A stretch of DNA of 64,000 nt from Gemmatimonadaceae bacterium (GCA_016742275.1 JACVCD010000004.1:186001-250000); one strand, 5' to 3'. Counted from the stretch's first letter, positions 22,787 through 31,766 are shown. The notes: generated by a model from the letters alone, not told the origin. Program-made: numbers and translations.

Positions 22787-25099
22787 ATGCGTGTGACCAC
22801 CGTCGGCGTGGTGGGAGCCGGCGCCATGGGCAGCGGCATTGCCGCGCTCGCGGCGTCTGCAGGCTGCCGCGTCGTCCTGCTCGATATCCCCGGCGATCCC
22901 GACCCGGCGTCCCCAAACCGCAGCGCCCCTGCGCGCACCGGTCTGCAAAAGACGCTCAAGGCCAAACCGGCGGCGTTCATGGACGCCAGCGCTGCTGCGC
23001 GCGTGCGGACAGGCAACACCGAAGACGATCTCGGATTGCTGGCCGAATGCGACTGGATTTGCGAAGCCATCATCGAGCAACCAGCGCCCAAGCAGGCTCT
23101 CTTCGAGCGCATCGAAGCGCTCATGAAGCCCACGGCGATCATTTCGTCGAACACATCGGGCATTCCCATGGGCGTGCTGCTCGCCGGACGTGGTGAGAAG
23201 TTCCGTCGCCGATTCCTCGGCACGCACTTCTTCAATCCGCCGCGGTACATGCATCTCCTCGAGATCATACCGACGCCGGAAACCGATCCCGCGGTCATCG
23301 GCGCGATACGTACATTCGCTGAGCGTACGCTGGGCAAGGGCATCGTCATTGCGAAGGACGTTCCGGGCTTCGTCGCCAATCGTCTCGGCGTGTATGGCAT
23401 GGTCGCCACCATGCGTCGCATGGAAGAACATGGCATCACCATCGATGAAGTGGATGGCCTGACGGGCGCACTCATTGGTCGCGCACGCACGGCCACGTTC
23501 CGCACGGGTGATCTCACCGGCATCGATGTGCTCGGACATGTCACCAAGGGCATTGGTGCTGCGACCGGTGAAGACTTTTCGATGCCTGGCTGGGTACACG
23601 AGCAGCTCATTGCTACGGGCAAGCTGGGCGACAAGACAGGCGGCGGTTTCTACAGCAAGACCAAGGAAGGCACGCTCACGTTCGACTGGAAGAACGGGCA
23701 GTACGTGCCGCAGCAGCGCCTCGAAGGTGGTGAGATTGGGCAGCTCATTCGCATGCCACTGGAGCAACGTCTCAAGGCGGCAGTGAAACTCCCAGGCGCG
23801 CAGGGCGCGTTCCTTCGCGATCATCTCGCGGACGCTGCGCACTACACACTCACGCTGGCCTCGACGCTGGCGTACGACATCGTCGCGATCGATCGCGCCA
23901 TGGAGTGGGGATACGGCTGGGAAGCCGGTCCCTTCCAGGTGATGGATGCGTTGGGCCTTGACTGGTTGCGTGAACAATTCAAGGCGGATGGCAAGGATAT
24001 TCCGCCGCTGCTCGATCAGGCACAGGGTTCGTTCTACAAGGGCGAGGATGCGCTCACCTTCGACAGCACGTATGAGCCGGTACCGACAATTCCGGGCCGC
24101 ATCTCGCTTGCGGGTCTCGCGAAGAGCGGACGTGTCCTCGAAGAGAACGGCTTGTCGCGTCTGCTCGATATGGGTGACGGTGTGGCCTGCTTCGAATTCC
24201 GCAGCAAGATGAATAGCCTTGGCGCCGGTGTACTGGAGGGGTTGGCGAGCGCACTCCGCAAGGTGGAGAAGCTCGGCTTCAACGGCCTCGTCATCGGCAA
24301 CGAAGATCCACGCGCCTTCAGCGTGGGTGCAGATCTGTCGCTCGTGTCATTCGCCGTGTCGGCTGGCGCATGGGATGACATCGAAGCGTCGATCAAGGCG
24401 TTCCAGGACGCGACGATCTCCATTCGCCGCGCACCGTTCCCGGTTGTTGTGGCACCTGCTGGCATGACGCTTGGCGGCGGTGCCGAGTTCACGTTGCACG
24501 CCGATGCGGTGCAGGCACACGCCGAGACGTATATGGGTCTCGTGGAAGTGGGTGTGGGGCTACTACCGGGTGGTGGTGGCACCAAGGAACTGCTTGTGCG
24601 ATTCACCGGCGAGCTGCAGCAGTATGAAGAAGTCGATCTGTTTGCTGCGGTGAAGCGTGCGTTCAAGCTGATTGCCTTTGCCACAACCAGCACGTCGGCC
24701 ATGGAAGCGCGCAGCTACGGCATGCTTCGCGCGAGCGATCGCATCAGCATGAATCGCGATCATCAGCTGTCCGACGCCAAGCAACGTGTGCTCGATCTTG
24801 CACCGGGGTATCTCCCACCGACCGAGCGCACCGTTCGTGCGCTGGGCCGCGAAGGGATCGGCAATCTTGAGTATGCACTGTGGGCGGCGCAGGAAGCCGG
24901 TCAGGCCAGCGCGCACGATGTGCGTGTAGGCCGCGCCGTGGCGTATGTACTGTGCGGTGGCAACGGCGCCGCGCGTGATGTGACCGAAACCGATATCCTC
25001 GACCTCGAACGCGAACAGTTCCTCTCGCTGCTCGGCACCAAGGAGACGCAGGAGCGCATCGCGCACACCCTCAAGACCGGCAAGCCGCTGCGCAACTGA
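22787..25099 (+). CDS. fadN: 3-hydroxyacyl-CoA dehydrogenase / enoyl-CoA hydratase (FadN type)
   Basis: A 770-residue bifunctional beta-oxidation enzyme. The dehydrogenase half comes first: the NAD motif GVVGAGAMGSG is at residues 7-17, followed by LGTHFFNPPRYMHLLEI and the second C-terminal dehydrogenase repeat. The crotonase half follows (about 465-690), with both catalytic glutamates in GGGAEFTLHAD and VEVGVGLLPGGGGT. The order dehydrogenase then hydratase is that of FadN (YusL) of Bacillus, the reverse of E. coli FadB/FadJ. It hydrates 2-enoyl-CoA and oxidises the 3-hydroxy product. The thiolase gene follows after 17 bp, completing the cycle except for the acyl-CoA dehydrogenase. Confidence 0.92.
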   Translation: MRVTTVGVVGAGAMGSGIAALAASAGCRVVLLDIPGDPDPASPNRSAPARTGLQKTLKAKPAAFMDASAAARVRTGNTEDDLGLLAECDWICEAIIEQPAPKQALFERIEALMKPTAIISSNTSGIPMGVLLAGRGEKFRRRFLGTHFFNPPRYMHLLEIIPTPETDPAVIGAIRTFAERTLGKGIVIAKDVPGFVANRLGVYGMVATMRRMEEHGITIDEVDGLTGALIGRARTATFRTGDLTGIDVLGHVTKGIGAATGEDFSMPGWVHEQLIATGKLGDKTGGGFYSKTKEGTLTFDWKNGQYVPQQRLEGGEIGQLIRMPLEQRLKAAVKLPGAQGAFLRDHLADAAHYTLTLASTLAYDIVAIDRAMEWGYGWEAGPFQVMDALGLDWLREQFKADGKDIPPLLDQAQGSFYKGEDALTFDSTYEPVPTIPGRISLAGLAKSGRVLEENGLSRLLDMGDGVACFEFRSKMNSLGAGVLEGLASALRKVEKLGFNGLVIGNEDPRAFSVGADLSLVSFAVSAGAWDDIEASIKAFQDATISIRRAPFPVVVAPAGMTLGGGAEFTLHADAVQAHAETYMGLVEVGVGLLPGGGGTKELLVRFTGELQQYEEVDLFAAVKRAFKLIAFATTSTSAMEARSYGMLRASDRISMNRDHQLSDAKQRVLDLAPGYLPPTERTVRALGREGIGNLEYALWAAQEAGQASAHDVRVGRAVAYVLCGGNGAARDVTETDILDLEREQFLSLLGTKETQERIAHTLKTGKPLRN

Positions 25100-25116
25100 G
25101 CGCGAGGAGCAGAACG

Positions 25117-26283
25117 ATGACTGAAGTCGTGATCGTGAGTTGCGCGCGCACTGCTGTTGCGCGTGGAAAAGCAGATGGCGCACTGGCCAATCTGCATCCG
25201 GTGGATGTGTCGTCGGCGGTGATGAAGGCTGCCATCGACCGAGCCGGCATTGAAGCGGGTCAAATCGAAGACGTGCAGTGGGGCTGCGCGATGCCTGAAG
25301 CGTCGCAGGGGCTCAATCATGCGCGTCTGGCGTGGCTGCGTGGTGGTTTTCCCGTGGAGACCGCTGCCGCCACTATCAATCGATTCTGTTCCAGCGGACT
25401 GCAGGCGGTGGCTTATGCCGCGCAGGCTGTTGCGGCAGGACAGGGTGACGCGGTGTTGGCCGGTGGCATCGAGATGATGTCGCAGGTACCGATGTCCGGA
25501 TACAACGCGCGACTCTCTCCGGAGATCGTGGAGTCGTACATCGGCATGGGCTTTACGGCAGAGCGTGTGGCCAAGCGTTGGGAGGTCACGCGTGAGCAGC
25601 AGGACGCGTTTTCTCTCAATAGTCAACAGAAGGCGGCCGATGCGCTTTCGCGCGGGGTGTTTGCCGATGAGATCGTGCCCATGACCGTTCCGCAGTATGC
25701 GTGGCAGGGTGCCAAGAAGACCGTGACCGAGCGGGTATTCAGCGTGGATGAATGTCCGCGTGTGGATACCACGGCTGCCGGTCTGGCCAAGCTGCGCCCG
25801 GCCTTCGTGTCGACGGGCTCAGTGACGGCGGGCAATGCCAGTCCGTACTCCGACGGCGCCGCTGGTGTGCTGGTGATGTCCGCTGCCGCGGCCAAGGCGC
25901 AAGGCCTCACGCCGCTTGCGCGTTTTGTGAGTTTTGGTGTGGGTGGTGTGGATCCAGACATCATGGGTGTTGGCCCCATCAAAGCCGTGCCCAAGGCACT
26001 CAAGCGTGCGGGTCTCACGCTCAACGACATCAAGCTCATCGAATTCAACGAAGCCTTTGCGGCGCAGGCGCTGGCCGTGATCAAGGAGCTCGAATTCGAT
26101 ACGTCGATCGTGAACGTGAATGGCGGCGCGATCGCGTTGGGTCACCCGCTCGGTGCGACCGGCGCCAAGCTCACCACGCAGCTGGTGTACGAACTGCGTC
26201 GTCGAGGTGGTGGCTACGGCATGGTCACCATGTGCATTGGTGGCGGCATGGGGGCGGCAGGCATCTTTGAGGTGTATGCCTGA
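25117..26283 (+). CDS. fadA: Acetyl-CoA acyltransferase (3-ketoacyl-CoA thiolase)
   Basis: A 388-residue thiolase, the last step of beta-oxidation, which cleaves 3-ketoacyl-CoA with CoA. The acyl-accepting cysteine is Cys91 in NRFCSSGLQA. The histidine is in NGGAIALGHPLGATGA and the second cysteine in CIGGGMGAA, so the active site is complete. An AGGAG ribosome site (25105-25109) lies seven bases before the ATG. It is 17 bp after fadN and surely in the same operon. A nested hairpin region with a terminator follows the stop. Confidence 0.95.
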   Translation: MTEVVIVSCARTAVARGKADGALANLHPVDVSSAVMKAAIDRAGIEAGQIEDVQWGCAMPEASQGLNHARLAWLRGGFPVETAAATINRFCSSGLQAVAYAAQAVAAGQGDAVLAGGIEMMSQVPMSGYNARLSPEIVESYIGMGFTAERVAKRWEVTREQQDAFSLNSQQKAADALSRGVFADEIVPMTVPQYAWQGAKKTVTERVFSVDECPRVDTTAAGLAKLRPAFVSTGSVTAGNASPYSDGAAGVLVMSAAAAKAQGLTPLARFVSFGVGGVDPDIMGVGPIKAVPKALKRAGLTLNDIKLIEFNEAFAAQALAVIKELEFDTSIVNVNGGAIALGHPLGATGAKLTTQLVYELRRRGGGYGMVTMCIGGGMGAAGIFEVYA

Positions 26284-26288
26284 AGAGT

Positions 26289-26406
26289 GAACTGCGCGAA
26301 CTGCGCTAGCGGAGTATCGCTAGCGGTAGTTCGCAAGCAAAACCAAACGCCACAGGGAGCGTCGCTCCTTGTGGCGTTCTTGTTGCTAGCGCAGTTCACG
26401 CAGTTC
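26289..26406. repeat. Nested palindromic element between fadA and ispH
   Basis: A 22-bp outer inverted repeat (26289-26310 with 26385-26406, one mismatch) encloses the terminator hairpin at 26346-26378. It also contains extra partial copies of CTAGCG / TAGCGG around 26305-26326. The outer arms are themselves made of a tandem GAACTGCG unit. It resembles a REP-type intergenic element serving as a bidirectional terminator. Confidence 0.6.
26346..26382 (+). terminator. Terminator of the fadN-fadA operon
   Basis: A 16-17-bp stem with one G-T pair (arms 26346-26360 and 26364-26378) is followed by CTTGTT. It lies 62 bp after the thiolase stop. Confidence 0.7.
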
Positions 26407-26408
26407 CT

Positions 26409-27662
26409 CTACGTGATCGACCCCGGCTCTATCCCACGCAGTGCGAAGACGCGCGCCACCGCTTGCCCGATCTTGTTGTTGGGCGTGCTCGCACCAGCGG
26501 TAATGCCAACACGCAGCGGCCCTGTAGTCGGCAACCATGGCGACATGGTGTCTTCGAAATGCTGCTTGTGAATGCGGCGATAACGCACGGCATTTCCGAC
26601 GACATCGATCTCGTCAGGATCAGCAATGTGGTACGTGGGCACCTGTTCGGCACACAACGCGGCCAGCGAAATGGTGTTGCTCGAGTTGTAGCCACCCACC
26701 ACGACCATGAGATCGATGGGCTCGCGCAAGAGCTCCATCACCGCATCCTGACGATCCTGCGTGGCGCTGCAAATGGTGTCGAAGGTGCGAAAGTGTTCGG
26801 CACGATGTGACTCGCCATACGCACGATCCATCGCGTCGCCGACCGCTGCACCGATGGCCAGAGATTCACGAGCCAGCATGGTGGTCTGATTGGCTACGCC
26901 AATGCGCTCGAGATGTACATCGGGGTCAAATCCATCCGACGCGGCCACCGCAAACTTTTCGAGGAAAGCTTCGCGCGAGAGGGCCGGACGCGGCGTAGTC
27001 TTGCCGGCCTTGGCCTCGATGTAATCCATGACCAAATCGGCTTCACCCATGTCGCGAACGACGAGATACTGACCACCGGCGTACTTCTCCACCTGCGACG
27101 CCGTAGCCCGCGTCTCCTCGTGGTAGTACTTGCCATGGATAAGCGAGGTGAAGCCATCGCGCGCGTAAACCTCCACGCGCTTCCACACATTCAGCACTGA
27201 ACCGCAGGTGGTATCAACCACCACGCACCCCAGATCTCGCAGTGTCTGAAAGTCCTGAATGGTGACACCGAACGCCGGCAGAATCACGACGTCCTGCGGT
27301 TCCACGGGTGCGTAGTCGAACCCCTTGCCGCTGGCCGCAAGAAATACCACGCCCATCTCACGCAGCTTTTCATTCACGTGTGGATTGTGGATGATCTCAC
27401 CGGCCAGGAAGATGCGACGATCGGGGAACTTGCGGCGTGTCTGATACGCATAGTCCACCGCACGCTCCACACCGTAGCAGAAACCGAACTCACGAGCCAA
27501 TCGAACCGTGGTGTCGCCGACTTCGAGCACGTAATCGCGCGCGCGCAGCAGATCCACGAGCTGGCCGGTGTAGTCGGCAGCCAGCGTGTCCTGGACCTCG
27601 GCCTTGAGGCCAAACCCCTTGCGGACGTACGTCGGTTCGGCGGATGGAGTGGGAGATGCCAT
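26409..27662 (-). CDS. ispH: 4-hydroxy-3-methylbut-2-enyl diphosphate reductase, long plant/cyanobacterial type
   Basis: The last enzyme of the MEP isoprenoid pathway, an oxygen-sensitive [4Fe-4S] protein. All three cluster cysteines are present: GFCYGVERAV (Cys62), VDTTCGSV and TICSATQDRQ. The catalytic loop reads HGKYYHEETRATAS, which is the plant/cyanobacterial form; E. coli has a HPE-type motif instead. At 417 residues, with an extra N-terminal segment of about 50, it matches that longer class rather than the 310-residue proteobacterial enzyme. A hotdog thioesterase gene lies nine bases upstream on the same strand. Confidence 0.95.
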   Translation of the reverse strand: MASPTPSAEPTYVRKGFGLKAEVQDTLAADYTGQLVDLLRARDYVLEVGDTTVRLAREFGFCYGVERAVDYAYQTRRKFPDRRIFLAGEIIHNPHVNEKLREMGVVFLAASGKGFDYAPVEPQDVVILPAFGVTIQDFQTLRDLGCVVVDTTCGSVLNVWKRVEVYARDGFTSLIHGKYYHEETRATASQVEKYAGGQYLVVRDMGEADLVMDYIEAKAGKTTPRPALSREAFLEKFAVAASDGFDPDVHLERIGVANQTTMLARESLAIGAAVGDAMDRAYGESHRAEHFRTFDTICSATQDRQDAVMELLREPIDLMVVVGGYNSSNTISLAALCAEQVPTYHIADPDEIDVVGNAVRYRRIHKQHFEDTMSPWLPTTGPLRVGITAGASTPNNKIGQAVARVFALRGIEPGSIT

Positions 27663-27671
27663 ACGCGAAAT

Positions 27672-28154
27672 CTAGCGGGGGGCCGAACCCTCGTGCGAAG
27701 CCTTCAGAGCCCTCTGAGAGGCCTGCGCTTCCTCCACGCTGCACACAAACGGCAGAAGCACCGACCGGAACTCGTCGGGGATGGACCGCTTCTTGAAGGT
27801 ATCGGACGCCACGCATACCACGACCATGGCGGCCGCTGCCACCAGTGTCCCGTTGGCTTGCCAGAGATCCACATTGATCGTGAGCGAGGTGTCGCCCATC
27901 CGGGAGACGTACGTCACCGTGGTCAAGGGATCATCGATGCGTGCGGGGGATACATAGTCGATGGAGAGGTGTCGACGTGGCATCCAGAACGGGGGATTGT
28001 CCATCAACCGTTCGTAGGGAAATCCGGCGGCACGCATCAGCTCCTGCTCTGCCATCTCCACGAAGCGCGTGACGGCGCTGAAGCGCATGATTCCCACCAG
28101 ATCCACATCCGCCCAGCGGACACGATCGGTGATCTCGAACGGTCGTGCAGTCAT
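27672..28154 (-). CDS. Hotdog-fold acyl-CoA thioesterase (YbgC/4HBT-like)
   Basis: A 160-residue cytoplasmic thioesterase. The catalytic N-terminal pattern RVRWADVDLVGIMRFSAVTRFVEMAEQELMRAAG matches the 4-hydroxybenzoyl-CoA thioesterase family, with the acid in WADVD. It likely hydrolyses an acyl-CoA or acyl-ACP; the chain is unknown. I start at the ATG at 28154; the frame extends 26 residues upstream into sequence that does not look like the family. It lies nine bases before ispH and shares its operon. The universal-stress gene is divergent. Confidence 0.82.
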   Translation of the reverse strand: MTARPFEITDRVRWADVDLVGIMRFSAVTRFVEMAEQELMRAAGFPYERLMDNPPFWMPRRHLSIDYVSPARIDDPLTTVTYVSRMGDTSLTINVDLWQANGTLVAAAAMVVVCVASDTFKKRSIPDEFRSVLLPFVCSVEEAQASQRALKASHEGSAPR

Positions 28155-28248
28155 CTTCGTCGTGGCTTGATGTAACGAACGGCGCGAGAACCCGCGCGTC
28201 AGGAAAAACCCACTGGCCGATTCTTCCGACACAATGCACCCTCAAGCT

Positions 28249-29175
28249 ATGTACCGGACTCTCTTTGTGCCTATCGATGGCTCCGCGCACAGTGCGCGGG
28301 CCTTGCCGGTTGCTGTCGCCATTGCGCGAAAGACCGGCGCCCGTATTCAGCTCGCGCTCGTGCATGATCCGAGTGCGTACATTCCCTTTGTGCCAGGTGA
28401 AGTGGCCATCCCGGTCTTTGATCAGGATGTGGTGAATGCCCATCGCGTGCGTGACCAACAGGTGCTCGACGCTTCGGTGGCCCACCTGCGTTCGGAAGGA
28501 TTGACTGCAGACGGTGTCGTGCTAGAAGGCACTGTCGTTGAAGCCCTCGAAGAGCATTGTCAGGGACAGTCGGTCGATCTCATCATCATGACCACCCATG
28601 GACGCAGTGGATTCGAACGACTGCGCGTGGGCTCGGTTGCATCGGCGTTTCTGTCGCGCGCCACATCACCGGTTCTGCTCGTTCGTGGCAGCGGCAGCGA
28701 GTCCGGAGATGATACACCGGCGCTTCCGACTGGTCCGGTACTCTGCGCGCTCGACGGTTCGGCATTCGCTGAACACTTGCTGCCTCATGCCCAGGCCCTG
28801 GCGTCTGTTGCTGGGGTGGGCTTGCTACTCGGCGCCATCACCGTCCCGCACGCCATCCCGATGGCACCGTTTGGCGCTGAAGCACTGCTTGCCGACGACA
28901 CGGCGCTCGCCGCTGAAGAAGAGGGTCGCGCTGGCTATCTCGAACGTTTGGCAGCAACGCTTCCACCGGGAACGCAGGTAGAGACGGTCACCGACATGAG
29001 CGTGGCTCGCGCGCTGGTGGAACTCGCGTCCAAGCGTGGTGCAGGAGCCATTGCACTCGCCACCCACGGACGCGGCGGCTTCAAGCGTTTCATGCTGGGC
29101 AGCGTGACCGATGAAGTCATTCGTCACGCGACCACGCCGGTGCTGGTCTATCGTCCTTCGGATTCCGAAGCGTAG
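28249..29175 (+). CDS. Tandem universal stress protein (UspA domains x2)
   Basis: A 308-residue protein with two Usp domains. The first starts MYRTLFVPIDGSAHS and ends with THGRSGFERLRVGSV. The second starts GPVLCALDGSAFAEHLL and ends THGRGGFKRFMLGSV. Both carry the HG-x9-GS pattern of the ATP-binding subfamily, although the first loop glycine is replaced by Thr. Such proteins protect against starvation or oxidative stress. An in-frame ATG at 28234 would add five residues; neither start has a clear ribosome site. The last 28 bases overlap the convergent ITP/XTPase gene. Confidence 0.9.
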   Translation: MYRTLFVPIDGSAHSARALPVAVAIARKTGARIQLALVHDPSAYIPFVPGEVAIPVFDQDVVNAHRVRDQQVLDASVAHLRSEGLTADGVVLEGTVVEALEEHCQGQSVDLIIMTTHGRSGFERLRVGSVASAFLSRATSPVLLVRGSGSESGDDTPALPTGPVLCALDGSAFAEHLLPHAQALASVAGVGLLLGAITVPHAIPMAPFGAEALLADDTALAAEEEGRAGYLERLAATLPPGTQVETVTDMSVARALVELASKRGAGAIALATHGRGGFKRFMLGSVTDEVIRHATTPVLVYRPSDSEA

Positions 29176-29720
29176 TACTCGGGAGCCAACCAGGGAGCCA
29201 GCGCGTAAGCGACCATAGGTTCGTAGGCGCGCTGGCGATCCACCAACCCTGCTGTCAGAATGCCCACCGCACCGCGACCGTGTTTGGTGCCCACGGTGCG
29301 CGCTTCGGCATCCATGGCCAGACCGAGTTCTTCGCCTGCGCGAATGCGACGCGCTACGGCATCTGGAAGCGGGATCGACAGGGATCCGCCCAACCCTTCC
29401 ATGCCCGTGCGGTCCACCACCACGCACCAGGCGCAGGTCCGCATACGGCCATTGGGCAGCACCACCACGCCCCCTTCGAGACCAACGCCCAGCGTGGCGT
29501 GAGGAGCCGCGGTGAGGGCCGCATGGGCCCGCTGCCGCGCACCGGCCTGCGTCTCTTCGTCACCGAGAGGCTGATCGGCCACTCCGCTTTCTACAGGCAC
29601 ACCGGACACCGTCGCCGTGGGCACGATCTGACGAATCACCGCTTCGACAGCCGCGCGTTTCACGGGATTGGTCGATCCCACGACGATCTGTAGATCCGTA
29701 GGCCAGTGCGCAGCAGTCAT
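29148..29720 (-). CDS. yjjX: Inosine/xanthosine triphosphatase (YjjX family)
   Basis: A 190-residue house-cleaning phosphatase that removes ITP and XTP from the nucleotide pool. Family features in order: GSTNPVKRAAVE at the N-terminus, SGVADQPLGDEET, GVGLEGGV, the strand ending CAWCVVVD, then GEELGLAMD and GAVGILTAGLVDRQRAYE. The length is typical. Its 3' end overlaps the convergent usp gene by 28 bp. A short frame ending ATGA overlaps its start (see findings). Confidence 0.88.
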   Translation of the reverse strand: MTAAHWPTDLQIVVGSTNPVKRAAVEAVIRQIVPTATVSGVPVESGVADQPLGDEETQAGARQRAHAALTAAPHATLGVGLEGGVVVLPNGRMRTCAWCVVVDRTGMEGLGGSLSIPLPDAVARRIRAGEELGLAMDAEARTVGTKHGRGAVGILTAGLVDRQRAYEPMVAYALAPWLAPEYYASESEGR

Positions 29721-29818
29721 ATCAGCAGCAAAAACAAAGGGAGAAGTGCGTCGATGAGCTCGTGGCGCTTGCTTGCAGCCACGTAGAGAAGTAACCTCCC
29801 ATCCACCGCTTTGACCAT

Positions 29819-30472
29819 ATGCCCGTCACCTCTCTCAAAGCGCGGCGGGTCGATTCGCGCGAACGTGCGCCCGGTCCGATTTCGCCGCGATCTCGTCTCT
29901 GGCTCGACTTCGTGAACACCGACGCGGCTGCGCAGCAGCCCGGCGGGGATTTGTTGCGCGATTTCGAAGCGCTACTGACGTGGCTGCAGACTCAGGCCGC
30001 TGTTGACGATGAGCGTGCCTCTGGCATTCGTCGTCGTGCGGTGTTGCAGCCCGCCGCAGCCGCCGCGACGCTGGTGGATGCGCGACGCGTTCGTGCCGCG
30101 CTACGTGCACTCGCCGAGCGTGGCCAGCACATCGAGCGCGTGCGTGATGATGCGCTGATCGAGATCAACCGTGTGCTGGGCCGCAGCGCCGGCACCCGCC
30201 GTCTCGATCCGCTCCCCGAAGGCGGCTTCTCCCGCATTTTTGTGCCGACGGGTGATGCCTTCGCCGGTCTCATGATTCCCATCGTGGAATCAGCGGCCGA
30301 CACCATGATCATCGAAGAACTGCCGCGTGTTCGGCGCTGCGCAGACCCGCGGTGTCATCGGGTGTTTCTTGATGGCACCAAGAATGGTCTTCGCCGCTGG
30401 TGCGATATGGGGACCTGTGGCAACCGGGCCAAGGCCGCTCGTCATCGCGCACGAGCGCAGGGCGCTGCGTGA
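29819..30472 (+). CDS. CGNR zinc-finger protein (ABATE-type)
   Basis: A 217-residue regulator-like protein. The N-terminal ABATE-type helical domain contains LWLDFVNTDA. The C-terminal zinc finger reads RRCADPRCHRVFLDGTKNGLRRWCDMGTCGNRAKAARHR, with the diagnostic CGNR and four cysteines. These proteins are presumed stress-linked transcription regulators. Start at the ATG at 29819. Its stop overlaps the GTG of the next gene (GTGA), so the two are coupled. Confidence 0.88.
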   Translation: MPVTSLKARRVDSRERAPGPISPRSRLWLDFVNTDAAAQQPGGDLLRDFEALLTWLQTQAAVDDERASGIRRRAVLQPAAAAATLVDARRVRAALRALAERGQHIERVRDDALIEINRVLGRSAGTRRLDPLPEGGFSRIFVPTGDAFAGLMIPIVESAADTMIIEELPRVRRCADPRCHRVFLDGTKNGLRRWCDMGTCGNRAKAARHRARAQGAA

Positions 30473-31185
30473 AGGACGGATTTTCCGACAGCTATCACCA
30501 CGGACATCACGACCCGTCGCATCATGCGGCGTCAGAGCATCGTGACGAGTCGCTGAGTCCTCCACGTGCACATGAAGCAGTAGATCCGCTTTCACTCGAG
30601 CGCGGATTCGTGGCATCGCTGCGATGGCTGGTGTCTGAAGGCGATGCCCGTGGCGTGCGCCGAATCGCCGTGGAATTGCGTGCACTACGTGAGGCGCTGG
30701 CCACCCTCGATGAAACCCGCGCGGCCCGTGATGAACAGACGCGGCGCGCCGTGGAGCTCGAGCGTGACCTGCATGCCGCACTGGCCATGCTCGGCCCCGG
30801 CACGGCCGTGAATGGCAATGGCACACTCGTGCAACGCCTGGCACGACTCCGCGACCGACTGGCAGAAGATTCCGCCACGCGGCGCCAACTCATGCTGGAG
30901 CGCGACGCCTGGCGCGCCATGTGCACACTGCTCACGCAGACGCGTGCCGGTGTGCAGGAGATGCTCGAGATTGCCGAGTCCGAACGCAATCTCGCGCTTG
31001 GTCAGCTCGATGTATTGCGGGAGCGGGTTGTCGAACTCACCGTACTGCACGATGATGCGGCTGCACAGGCGTCGTCATCCAGACAGGAACTCTCGATGCT
31101 GCGCGAACAGCTCCACGTGTGGGGTGATCGCGTCGAACTGGCGCTCGCCGAACTCACCAGCGAAGCGCGGCATCTCGCGGATTGA
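30469..31185 (+). CDS. Coiled-coil protein coupled to the CGNR gene
   Basis: A 238-residue hydrophilic protein starting at a GTG that overlaps the CGNR stop. The N-terminus is His/Ser-rich (SYHHGHHDPSHHA), a possible metal-binding patch. From about residue 65 to the end the sequence is almost continuous charged heptad-like helix (for example RALREALATLDETRAARDEQ). There are no membrane segments and no known catalytic motif. The coupling suggests a partner of the CGNR protein. I do not recognise a family. Confidence 0.65.
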   Translation: MKDGFSDSYHHGHHDPSHHAASEHRDESLSPPRAHEAVDPLSLERGFVASLRWLVSEGDARGVRRIAVELRALREALATLDETRAARDEQTRRAVELERDLHAALAMLGPGTAVNGNGTLVQRLARLRDRLAEDSATRRQLMLERDAWRAMCTLLTQTRAGVQEMLEIAESERNLALGQLDVLRERVVELTVLHDDAAAQASSSRQELSMLREQLHVWGDRVELALAELTSEARHLAD

Positions 31186-31196
31186 TCTGCGGTCGC

Positions 31197-31766
31197 CTAG
31201 ATGGCTGGCGCGCGCAGGTAACCCATCTCCACGGCGTAGTCGGCAAGCTGTCTCTGCAACAACCGGCGTCCGCGGAACAGCCGTGACTTGACCGTGCCTT
31301 CAGGCACCCCAAGTACGCGCGCGATCTCTCCGTAGCGCAGCCCTTCGAGATCACTGAGCATCACGGCGGATCGATACTCATCCGGCAATCCGCGCAATGC
31401 TCGTGTGATGCCTTCATCGAGGAACGAGTCATAGAATGCCCGCTCCGGGTCGATGGCCTGCGCGGCTTCAAACACCGCCCATCCGTCGTTGTCATCAGAA
31501 GGATGCACCTCACGTGCATCAATGCGACGCATGCGACTCACGAACACGTGATACTGAATGGTGAAAAGCCATGCGCGGATATTGGTCCCCACATGGAACT
31601 GTTCCCACCGCTCGATCGCTCGAAGCAGCGTATCGGATACCAGGTCTTCCGCATCATCACGTGAGCGCGCCAGCTTGAGCGCAAACGAGTACAGGGCATC
31701 GAGGTGTACCATGGCTTCGCGATCGAATTCTGCCCGCCGCGTGGCCAGATCGGGAAGACTCACCAT
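31197..31766 (-). CDS. ECF sigma factor (RpoE-like)
   Basis: A sigma-70 family factor of 189 residues. Region 2: LYSFALKLARSRDDAEDLVSDTLLRAIERWEQF and NIRAWLFTIQYHVFVSRMRR. Region 4: LPDEYRSAVMLSDLEGLRYGEIARVLGVPEGTVKSRLFRGRRLL. Its start overlaps the end of the tetR gene by 7 bp, so it is made from the tetR transcript. There is no anti-sigma gene next to it. An Asp-rich acidic loop (HPSDDNDGW) joins the two regions. Confidence 0.9.
   Translation of the reverse strand: MVSLPDLATRRAEFDREAMVHLDALYSFALKLARSRDDAEDLVSDTLLRAIERWEQFHVGTNIRAWLFTIQYHVFVSRMRRIDAREVHPSDDNDGWAVFEAAQAIDPERAFYDSFLDEGITRALRGLPDEYRSAVMLSDLEGLRYGEIARVLGVPEGTVKSRLFRGRRLLQRQLADYAVEMGYLRAPAI

Noticed and set aside
22769-23977. 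402-codon minus-strand frame opposite fadN
   Set aside because: It is antisense to the conserved dehydrogenase domain and has no recognisable motif or ribosome site.
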